Of a DNA stretch of 64,000 bases, positions 11,021 to 19,731 are shown one piece after another. The notes under the pieces are model-generated. The model searched no databases. It saw only the letters and a list, made by a program, of their open reading frames with translations, and had not been told where the DNA came from. Numbering within the stretch: position 1 is the first letter of the stretch; the number at the start of each line of letters is the position of its first letter. Origin of the DNA: Nephrocerus scutellatus (taxonomy: Eukaryota; Arthropoda; Insecta; Diptera; Pipunculidae); NCBI GenBank assembly GCA_947095585.1, contig OX352763.1:60917016-60981015 (forward strand), read 5' to 3'. A program made the position numbers and the translations under genes.

Positions 11021-12315
11021 CGCACAATTTTTCATTTGGGTCTCGCAATTACGACAAATGGGTTTGTCTTGTTTTGCATCGATACAAATTAATTTCGAAG
11101 GAGGGGTTCGTATTTCTAAAATTCTATGGTTAAATCTGCGTTACTGGAGCCAGGTTTAGAATAGCTATGATGCACACTTTTTATATAACTTGGATTAGGC
11201 ATGTTAAAATAATCATCTTCAGGTTCGATATCGCTAGAATAACCTAAATTTAAAGATGGGAGAGTACCCGGTTTAAGAAGTCATGCAGCTTGACTTTGTC
11301 AACGAAATGATCGTCGCATACCTTTAAACATTTATTTAAATTCTTTCAATCAATCCAATTAAAAAAATTTCTTGTTTGGGAAACTCCGCTTTGTTGCTCG
11401 ACAAACTGAAACAGCACAAACTACCCCAGATGGCAGATACGATGATTTTGATAAATTCACTATTTACCTACACATTAGCAAATATCAATATAAATATATT
11501 CAAATTAGCACACTAGTAAATGTAATCTGTAATTGATAATATTACAATAATGAATACAAAAAACAATTTTAAATTGTATTTTAAATTGAGCGTACCAATT
11601 TATGAACAAGCAGGGGCCAAGCAGGGGTTAAGTAAAGTTAAATAAAAGTTTTAAATAACATTTCACTTTCACTGCTTTTAAATTTATAAATATGTATATT
11701 AAAACTGTATTCTTCTGCTAGTTTTTTGTTTAATCGTTAACTGCACCACACTGTAGTGATTTTGCGATTTTTCAAAAACTGTCTGTAGTTTTCAAGATAA
11801 TAGCAAATATTTAATGATCGCGATCTATCTAAATTGAATGAATGCCTGTTTTCATTTATGAATTGACTTTTTACCATAATCAAGAATTTCTGGGATTTTC
11901 CAGTTTATATCACTAAAAAGGTCATCCAGGTAGTCTTTTTAATGGATTTCCCAGGTTTCAGTACATCACTGAAAACGTCATTCAGGTCGTCTTTCAAAGC
12001 GATTTCCCAGTTTTCCGTACATCACTAAAAAGGTCATCCAGGCAGTCTTTCAGTTCTCTTGTTTTTTGTCCGTAATTAGTTTTTTAGTTATAGGCGGTAA
12101 TTTGTTAATGAAAAAGTAAATGTAAAAAAACACATTTTTAAATTCTCTATATTAACTTCGCGTGCCCGTGGCTGGCTGGCTGGTGGGCAGAATCTTGTGA
12201 TCAATTTTTAACACACTTTCTAAAGTCCGATTTTATCCAAACTTTGCACACATGTGTATTTCCCATGACAATACATTCTATTAAAATTTGGTAACCTCGG
12301 GCCTCGGGGTCGGGG

Positions 12316-12660
12316 CACCCATAAAAATTTTATAAAAAAGTACCCGGTTTTTTTTAAATTTTATACGTATGTGTAACTCCGATGGACAACACTTTTTGTA
12401 AAAATTGTAAAGCGATTAGGGTCCGGATTATGGTTGTTTTTTTTTTCAGGTAAAAACCGCTATACTTTGACACATGCCACACAGTCCTTTATAATTTGGT
12501 AATATAATTTTTATTTCTGTTTTCCACGCATCACACGCGAATTGCGACACGCGGTCTTAGCCTCTGAAATTTAACCACCAGCATGCCAGCCAGCCACCGA
12601 CAACCATGCACGCAAAGTTAATATAGAGAATTTAAAAATTGCAATTTTTCTTGTAAATTA
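12316..12660. repeat. Units of the ~118-bp repeat family and type-2 end
   Basis: This stretch contains ATACGTATGTGTAACTCCGATGGACAACACTTTTTGTAA, one unit of the dispersed repeat, and at 12612-12638 the end motif GTTAATATAGAGAATTTAAA. It lies between the inner and outer right arms of the foldback-like structure. Confidence 0.65.
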
Positions 12661-13090
12661 ATCGTATATTCGATTTTCTGGTGAAATTCCCCATTTGGTG
12701 GTGAAAACATAGCAGTTGCAGCGCACGGTTGGTGCGACGTTCTCACAACAACGGAAGTACTACTGAAATTCTTTCTTTTGAGTTTAGTTAAGCTGTAAAG
12801 CAGTGTGAGTGCGTAACCAGTTCTTCGTTTAACATGATACAAAACACAAATTAAGAACTCACTCACACAACTGAGTGTACAACAACCCATTCGAATTGCG
12901 AAACCCATTCATTCTTTTATACAAATTTTTGTTCTACTTTGTTCCTCTTGATATCTCTATACTCTTTGGTTAAACTCAAATTAACTCCACGAAACTAGAG
13001 CGGTTGAGTTAGATTTCGCTGGCATTCAACAAACAAGAACAACAACGCAGCTGGAAAATAAACTCTACTCAGTTCATGGAAACGCTACGA

Positions 13091-13479
13091 ATAAGCGCCG
13101 CCTTGTTATTATCTCGACGAAAACTTAATTCTACTCAAACTCGGTGGAAACATAGTATATATGTATGACAAGGCCTAGAAAACTGAAATGACAATTTTGA
13201 GCAGCTCAATGTCAGCGTTTCATATCAAAGCAGATTACTACGAACAATACTAAACTTTTTTAATTAAAATGTAGTTTTATTAGCTTGTTTTGATTTTCAT
13301 CACAGAAAAAAAATAGCATAAAGTGGAGAGAGTAATCAATACTCAATAAAACAAACCTGAATGCATACTTGGAGAGAGGTACCTAACGGTACTTTTTTAA
13401 TCTTTTTTATATATGATCTCAAAACAAAATTTTTTCGGTTTATTTGATTAGAGTCCTCAAAGTAAACTGCCACTTCCGG
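13091..13479. other. Gene-free stretch
   Basis: No coding or repeat structure that I can support between the foldback-like region and the inverted arm starting near 13480. Confidence 0.4.
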
Positions 13480-13860
13480 TTGGTCGATTACCGCAAAAAA
13501 CAACTGGGACATCCCAACTTATGCAAAAAGCTTAAATATGAATTTTTATCCCCATCAATTCAGACGCCTGGGCTTTAGAAGTGGACACCGACCGACACAC
13601 TCACAGACAGACAGATTTTTTTTTCGCTTTTTCTGATGCAGGAGATGCGGAAATGGGTAAATCTGCAAAAATCCATAGTTCAAAAAATTTCATGATTAGT
13701 ATACAGTATTGCCAAGTTAATTGCACCGACTATTTTGTTGGATTTTCTCGATCAATTATCTTGCGATGCAATAAACGAAAACTTGCTTAATTGCATTTCT
13801 AGTTCAATTAAACGAAAGAAGCTTTATTGAACCAGTAAGTCAATTAAACGATAACTATAC

Positions 13861-14449
13861 TATAGGGTTTTTCAATAAGAGCACTTCAACTTTTTTTTTT
13901 GAATAAAACACAAACTGTTCAACTTTTGACTTTATTTTTTATTTTTTTTTTTATTAACGAATTTGAACATATACATATGATACATTTAAGTATGAAACTC
14001 GATTTCTTTTGCATGACCACTGCGTGCACGTTTTACGAAGTGAGCCTCATCGCTGAAGATGATTTTTCGGTGAAAATCTGCATCATTTTCGATTTGCTCT
14101 TGAGCCCAATTCACGAATCGGCGTCGCTTCAAATGGTCAAACGGCTTTAGTTGTTGTGTCAGCTTGATCTTATACGGATGTAGGCCAAGATCTTTACGTA
14201 AAATCGATTGTCGAACGGGCTGGCTTGTTAAATGGACCGTAAAATGGCCGTAATGCTCTTAAAGTAGCGGCAACAGAACGATTATTTTGATAAAAAATTT
14301 GCACGATTTGCAATCGCTGTTCACATGTGTAGCGTTCCATGATGAAATGTATACTAATGAAGTTTCCGAATGACAAAAGAACAATAAAAAATATGGCGTC
14401 GTTCGCCGTTCGGAGAAAAGTTGAAGCGCACCTATTGAAACACCCTATA
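13861..14449 (-). mobile_element. Internally deleted mariner-like element with 34-bp TIRs
   Basis: Left TIR at 13861-13894 (TATAGGGTTTTTCAATAAG...) and right TIR at 14416-14449 are inverted copies differing at about five of 34 positions. Both ends abut TA, the Tc1/mariner target. Total length is 589 bp against about 1.3 kb for autonomous relatives. Coding remnants on the minus strand lie between the TIRs. Confidence 0.9.
13980..14340 (-). pseudogene. Mariner-like transposase, centre deleted and frameshifted
   Basis: Minus-strand reading from the ATG at 14340 gives MERYTCEQRLQIVQIFYQN and RALRPFYG, the N-terminal helix-turn-helix region. In a second frame it continues RKDLGLHPYKIKLTQQLKP and then RRFVNWAQEQIENDADF and IIFSDEAHFVKR. 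The last holds an Asp of the DDE catalytic triad in the S-D-E-A-H-F block. Most of the region between HTH and catalytic domain, and everything after this first catalytic block, is gone. A full-length protein would be about 350 residues. It is non-autonomous and could only move with an outside transposase. Confidence 0.85.
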
Positions 14450-14547
14450 TATTTAACTAAGGCCAAAATTTTGTATCCAACATCGTAAAACTGCGGCGAA
14501 AAAAAAACTCAGTTCCACACAATTTCAAACATTTTTTATTAAAAAAA

Positions 14548-14593
14548 AAAACAACCCATAAAAATTAAAATTTTTCTTGTAAATTCTCTAATC

Positions 14594-14674
<81 letters not shown>

Positions 14675-15353
14675 GTGCTCGTTTTGTGGCAAAATCATTC
14701 ACCAAATGACGCAGCGGCAGCGAACAGCGCTGCTCACAAAGCACAGAGCTCAGACTTTGCCGTGATCTGATGCGATGTAGCGATATTTAAAAATTGGCCG
14801 ATCGCTCCAAATTTTTACAAAAAGTGTTTTCCATCGAAGACACACATGTGTACAAAATTTAAAAAAAATCGGGTAAATTTTGTAAACTATTTGTATGGGA
14901 GCCCAACGACCCCGCGGCCCGAGGGGCCTCAAATTGGGAGATATACATGTGTGCAAAATTTCAATAAAATCGGGCTGTAGGAAGTGGGTTAAAAATTGAT
15001 CACAAGAACACTTCCTAAAGCCAGATTTTATTTTGCAAACATGTATATTTCCGGTGAAAATACTGTCTATTAAAATTTGAGTGCAATCGTGCCGCGGGGT
15101 CGGGGGGCTCCCATACAAATTTTTTTCGCCGGCATCAGATCATTTCATACTATAATGACTATGTTTTGTGTGCGTTGTGCGCTGTGAGCTGTGGGCAGTG
15201 CTGCTTGCTTTACAATTGGGGTTGTTTTGTTGTTGGGTTGCAGTGCTTCGTATGTGTTTTTGTATTTCAGCATTTATAGTGGAATTCAGTATACTTTTGG
15301 TTTTTAGAAAATTTACATGAAAAATTTTAATTTTTATTGTTGTTTTTTTTATT
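14548..15353. mobile_element. Microsatellite-bearing, repeat-cored element
   Basis: From the left: an end motif ACCCATAAAAATTAAAATTT...GTAAATTCTCTAATCGGA (14556-14596), an (AC)38 tract, a unique segment with CTGCGTGCTCGTTTTG and GCAGCGGCAGCGAACAGCGC, then units of the roughly 118-bp repeat (CATCGAAGACACACATGTGTACAAAATTT). On the right an inverted form of the end motif follows, TTTACATGAAAAATTTTAATTTTTAT (15312-15340). It lies within the pogo-like relic. Inverted, the same order of parts recurs at 19030-19527 plus 29770-29800. Confidence 0.75.
14596..14671. repeat. (AC)38 microsatellite
   Basis: A pure 76-base AC tract. It begins right after CTAATCGG and ends before CTGCGTGCTCG. The same neighbours flank the (TG)n tracts at 19500 and 29703 in reverse orientation, so the tract is a constant part of this element family. 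Confidence 0.98.
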
Positions 15354-16320
15354 AATCATGTGTCTTAAAAAAATCAGTTACAAAAGTCTGGGGTTTTCCC
15401 CATTTATTTTTGATAACGTCTTCTTCTATATTTTCTAATTCCATAGTGAATTTGAGAGGTAGAAAATATGAACGAAGATTTTGGATGGACTGAATAATAT
15501 TGGATGTCGACGGTACAACATGTAGTATTTCTTCAACTTCTTCTTCATTGTTGCAATCTGCAACAACCTCTAAAATTTCTGCGTCGGTTAGTTCACCATA
15601 ATTGTCTTCGTGCTCAATAAAGCTTTCAATGATATGTTGACATTGCTTTCATTTGTTCTTCTTGAACGAAATTAGCCTTTAAATATAGTTTGCAAACGCA
15701 AATGCATACTGATATGCATTGCTTGCAAAGCTGTAATAGTCTTCGAAAATTCTTCCATTGTTTTTCCACACTCGATAGCTACGAATTGTTTCCTTAAAAT
15801 GTTTTGCCGATAATATGCTTCAAAACAATGGATGATGCCTTGATCAAGAGGCTGAATAATAGAGGTTGTATTTGGTGGTAGAAATTGGACATTAATATTT
15901 TTCAAATTGTCCAACTTTTCATGGTAGGCAGCGTTTGTGTTGTCTTTTCATTTCTTCGTCTAATGAATACAAAATTTCGGCCCATAAATTTTGAGTCAAC
16001 CAAGCCTTTTTGTTATAGAAATATTTTAACGGTAACACTATATTTAAAACACCTTGGTCTTCCAGTCTTTCCAATCACAACAATTTTTTTGTAATCCACC
16101 GTCGCATTACAAATATCATCTTTCGATGATTTGAAAACCCGCACATCGGCTCCTTCAATGCTTTAAAATATAGGCCCATCTCATCGGCGTTGAAAATTTC
16201 GTCAGCCGCATAATTTAATAACAAATTTGGAAGAATTGAATTTCTCAAATTCTCAGCGCCTTCAGAATCTGCAGAAGACTGTTCACCATGCATTTTTTTC
16301 AAAACTATTCCATGTCACTT
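15345..16320 (-). pseudogene. pogo/Tigger-type DDE transposase relic
   Basis: Minus-strand frames read, in protein order: FNADEMGLYFKALKEP (near 16190-16140), with the first catalytic Asp in N-A-D-E; a remnant VIGKTGRPRCF; then INVQFLPPNTTSIIQPLDQGII (15905-15835), the strongly conserved block of the DDE_1 (jerky/pogo/CENP-B-like) family; and an acidic C-terminal region with ELTDAEILEVVADCNNEEEVEE (near 15600-15525). The residues between the first and last blocks are partly deleted and at least three frame changes are needed. The N-terminal DNA-binding domain was not found. It is a dead relic. Confidence 0.85.
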
Positions 16321-17339
16321 TTTCCAGCGCCATAGTCACCCTGTAATAACACACATTAAAAATCAACCACTTAACAGTTTCAAGATGAGCTAACCTGCAG
16401 TGGGAGTAAAATCCTGGCCACAGCGAACTATTTTGCTTTTTCTATCACAACATTTACGGAAACTGCTGATCCCGAAGATCGCATTTGACCGAACCATGCA
16501 TGTCAAAAGCACTTGTTCTTTGCATGATCCGAGTCTTTCTCGTTTGCGTAAAAATTGAAAAGGACAGCGCTAACAAAACTAAAATGACAATATCTGCTAA
16601 TCATTTCTGTGCAGTGCTTTCAATTTCATTCTGAAAACTGTGCTCCAAATAATGACAATTTGCTTGTCTTTAGGTAGAAAAATTTTTGTTTGGCGTCATT
16701 CAATTAACCAACAAATTTGCATGCATTTTGTTAGTTTGTTAAAATTTTTAAAATCAATTAAGCAGGTAAATCAACTAACCGGGACTCAATTTACCATAAA
16801 ATAAGCGCACATTTTATATGTGAAATTTTCGTGGTCATTTTTTTATTTTCTTTTACTAGTAGTAAAAGTAAGTATAGTAATCATGAACATTTTCGAACTC
16901 GGGATTTTTGCAGATTTACCCATTACCGTCGTATCTCCTGAGTCAGAAAAACCAAAAAAAAAATCTCTGTCTGTGCGTCTGTGGCTCTGTGTCCACTCTA
17001 CAGCCCAGACGGCTGAATTGATTGAGACGAAAATTCATATTTAAGCTTTTTACATAAATTGGGAGGGCCCAATTTTGGCGGAAATCGGCCAAACGGAAGT
17101 GGTAGTCGTAGTAGTAAAGTACTATGAGAAAATGAAAAAAAAAAAATAAAAAAAAATGGAAAAAAAATGTAATATACATTTACTGAAGATTCTGGACCCG
17201 TCCGTAAAAGAAAGTCGTGTTGTGCCCACACCTCCATTTTTTTTGTTCAATTAAGCGTGAAAATCAATTAAGCGAGAGGCAATCAACCGGGCAATACCGT
17301 ACTTCTTTTTACTACTATGTAACCCAACTCTGACTTAGC

Positions 17340-17880
17340 GCCGAGCTATTAAGAATAAAAATACTCCTAAGAAAAAATAGCAACAAATTTAGGTCTCCAG
17401 CCCTAAAATATAAACTAACAAGATGTTCAAACGCTCTTCATAACATTTTAAAACAAAACAAAATGGCTCTGCAAAATTTTCTCATAAATCGTAACGCCAA
17501 CCAATAAAACTGATTACTCTCTATGGGAAGCCACAATACAGCCGAAACAACCCATTAAAGGAGAATCCCCAATTCGTTTATCTGATAGCAGCTGATGGGA
17601 TACCTGAGCAAAAGAGAAAGTGTTCGCCGATCACTTCAGTAAAGTCTTTACTCCAAACCAGTACTTAAATCCCGTTGAAGCTCCTTTTTAAATAAAGAAT
17701 AAAAACTTGACAGGAGCCATCATAAACTTAAAGCCAAAAGCTAAAAAAAGCTCCTGGCTGATATGGTATTACTCCCAAAATGATGAAGGAACTACAAAAA
17801 CTAGCCTTAATTCAGTTACTACACATATTAAATGCAATTAAAATATTTTCCGTACTTCTGGAAGCAATTGAGTTTAAATT
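17340..17880 (+). pseudogene. Jockey-clade ORF2 fragment, decayed
   Basis: Broken plus-strand frames give DYSLWEAT, QPIKGESPIRL and VFADHFSKVFTPNQ (near 17620-17660), which resemble the linker between endonuclease and reverse transcriptase in Jockey elements. Remnants of the start of the RT domain follow (INLKPK, then MMKELQKLALIQLL near 17780-17825). No catalytic block is present. The fragment is bounded on the right by the repeat arrays at 17930. Clade assignment is from motif memory only. Confidence 0.65.
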
Positions 17881-17929
17881 TTTGCACAAAGATAATGTCC
17901 CGGTGACATGCAATGTTATGGTAAAAATA

Positions 17930-18360
17930 AAAAAGCAACCTATACAAATTTAAGTTTTTCATGTAAATTCTCTAATAGGAAATACATATTATGTGTTTTA
18001 AATTTAAAGCAAATCGGGCTAATTTTTAAAAAATATACATCGACGATGTGTATACAATTTGAAGAAAATCGGGTTCATTTTTTTAAAAAATTTGTATTTG
18101 GCCTTACAACCCCGGGGCCCGGGGTCTCCAAAATTTTTACAAGAAGTGTTGTCCATCGGAGATACACATGTATATAAAATTTGAAGAAAATCGGGTTAAT
18201 TTTTTTAAAAAATTTGTATGGGGCCTCACGACGCCGGGGCTCGTGGTATCCAAAATTTTTACAAAAAGTATTGTCCATCGGAGATACACAAGTATATAAA
18301 ATTTGAAGAAAATCGGGTAAATTTTGTAAAATATGTAAAATAATAATAATATTGTCAAAT
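17930..18360. repeat. Array of the ~118-bp repeat with type-1 end
   Basis: It starts with the end motif (CATGTAAATTCTCTAATAGG at 17958-17977). At least three units follow, containing GAAGAAAATCGGGTTAATTTTT, CCCCGGGGCCCGG-like GC patches and ATCGGAGATACACATGT. Short minus-strand frames here are by-products. Sequence 18361-18613 shows nothing I recognise. Confidence 0.8.
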
Positions 18361-18613
18361 AGAATTAATGGAAAATATATGACAGCATGGGAGCACGTTA
18401 TTTATTGACATCTTAAATGCACTAAGGATAGGAGCAAAATTAGCAAAGAAGCAAACATAGTCATACCTAGCAAGCTTAATTTAAATGTACTAAGAAAATG
18501 TATTAAGTGCTTTAATTGCGGGAAATTGTCGTAGTCAGCTATATGAACTCAGTACGAATAAGTGGTATTAATAATTACAAGTTTAAAGGTATCGAAAAAA
18601 CAAATTTGTCCCT

Positions 18614-19034
18614 TTGCATCACGGTTCGTCTCAGAGTCGGAGTGTGTCCAATATGACTGTATGCAGATTCAGGGTTGACTTGTGCAACATTCTTGGTTTT
18701 AGATCGAATCTCTTGGCCACGTGCGTCCATTTAGCAGACCCCAAACCTGCTGTTTTGGCAATAAGAGAAACCCAGGTTAATGCTTATTACGACGTTTCGT
18801 ATTTTAGTTGGCCTGGTTACAACTTGGTGTTGCTGTACATATATGGCGAGACCGCGGTGGGGAAATTTTCTGGCACCAAGTTGTAATCAGGCAATACAAT
18901 ACAACCATTGTTCCAACGCGGAATTTAATTTCATTTTGCTCAAAGTCAAAGTGCGTAAGCATGACATTCACTACTGTTGGCTTCGCCATTCAGGCTTACC
19001 AACACCGCAAGGAAAGGATGTTAAATTATTTGAT
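18614..19034 (+). pseudogene. CR1-like non-LTR endonuclease, N-terminal fragment
   Basis: The frame from 18614 reads VDLCNILGFRSNLLATCVHL, KPAVLAIRETQV and SWPGYNLVLLY. This matches the start of apurinic endonuclease-like domains of CR1-type elements, with the catalytic Glu in the R-E-T-Q block. A shift leads to LLKVKVRKHDIHYCWLRHSG and PTPQGKDVKLFDDF at the right edge. There the text stops at the end motif TTTTAAATTCTCTATATTAAC of the microsatellite-bearing element. The matching RT-bearing part resumes at about 29815, so this is probably the left half of one split element. Confidence 0.7.
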
Positions 19035-19493
19035 GATTTTTAAATTCTCTATATTAACTTCGCGTGCACGTAGCTGGCTGGTTGGCTGGCTGGTTGGCTG
19101 GCTGGCTGGCTGGTCAGATTTTCTGATCAATTTTTAGCCCACTTCCCATGGCCCGATTTTATTGAAATTTTGCACACATGTATATTTCCGGTGACAATAC
19201 TTTCTATATACTTGAGGCCCCTCGGACTGCGGGGTCGAGGGGCTCCCATACAAAAATTTTACAAAATTTACCCGATTTTCTTTAAATGTTGTACACATGT
19301 GTGTAATGTGATGGAAAACACTTTTTGAAAAAATTTGGAGCGATCGGCCCCTTGGGGACCCCAATATACAATTTTTAAATATCGCTATATCGCATCAGAT
19401 CACGGCAAAGTCTGAGTTCGGTGCTTTGTGAGCAGCGCTGTTCGCTGCCGCTGCGTCATTTCGTGGATGATTTTGCCACAAGACGAGCACGCA

Positions 19494-19527
<34 letters not shown>
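19035..19527. mobile_element. Microsatellite-bearing element, left part, split by R1-clade insertions
   Basis: Starts with AAATTCTCTATATTAACTTCGCG, then a GGCTGGCTGGTT-rich tract, repeat units, and the segment GCGCTGTTCGCTGCCGCTGC...GACGAGCACGCAG. It ends in a (TG)n tract at 19500-19526. This is the reverse complement of the organisation at 14548-15120. The other end of the same element, TGTGTGTCCGATTAGAGAATTTACAAG, is at 29763-29790. Confidence 0.82.
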
Positions 19528-19530
<3 letters not shown>

Positions 19531-19731
19531 ATTTTTTTATTGCTGTGCCAAAGGTGGGGAATCTTCTAAAAGATACCAGTAGAGCCCTCCAGGGGTACTA
19601 GCATGCACGATTCGTAAACCTGAATGTTCGTACCAGGAATTACGCATACGTACTAAACCCTCCTTACACACTTCAACCACTCTCCCCATGGGACTGCCGT
19701 TAGGTATTACATCACGGGGCTGGTTAACAGA

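Larger units (their letters stand above)
9830..13090. mobile_element. Foldback-like structure with long inverted arms
   Basis: The left inner arm (about 9970-10505) is the reverse complement of the right inner arm (about 11712-12315). Shared text includes GTGGTGCAGTTAACGATTAAAC at the inner ends and GGTAACC/CCAAATTTTAATAGAATG at the outer ends. The right arm has about 65 extra bases near 11845-11905. An outer pair also matches: 9893-9945 with 12855-12912. Inside each arm a 56-bp unit (CCTGGATGACCTTTTTAG) occurs three times, at 10242, 10298 and 10354 on the left. Part of each arm is the GCGAAGTTAATATAGAGAATTT end of the microsatellite-bearing family. The centre holds an RT relic. Confidence 0.8.
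13480..17110. mobile_element. Inverted-arm element around a pogo/Tigger transposase relic
   Basis: The left arm (about 13480-13700) is the reverse complement of the right arm (about 16870-17110). Shared blocks include AAAAAGCTTAAATATGAATTTT, a CAGACAGA tract followed by a T run, and AATGGGTAAATCTGCAAAAATCC. Directly inside, both ends carry repeated CAATTAA(A/G)C motifs (13735-13850 and 16690-16800). A similar end, CAATTAAGCGAGAGGCAATC, is at 17260-17285. A pogo-type transposase relic lies inside on the minus strand. Two later insertions sit between the left arm and the relic: a mariner derivative (13861-14449) and a microsatellite-bearing element (about 14548-15353). True termini are uncertain. 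Confidence 0.6.

Noticed and set aside
14596..14671. AC tract as a telomeric or centromeric repeat
   Set aside because: It is a short microsatellite with constant flanks that recur elsewhere, so it is part of a dispersed element.
18137..18358. Minus-strand frames of 67-73 codons at 18075-18358, 19134-19364, 43730-44008 and 56544-56822
   Set aside because: Their similar peptides come from the ~118-bp repeat itself; they are found wherever the repeat is and break at random.
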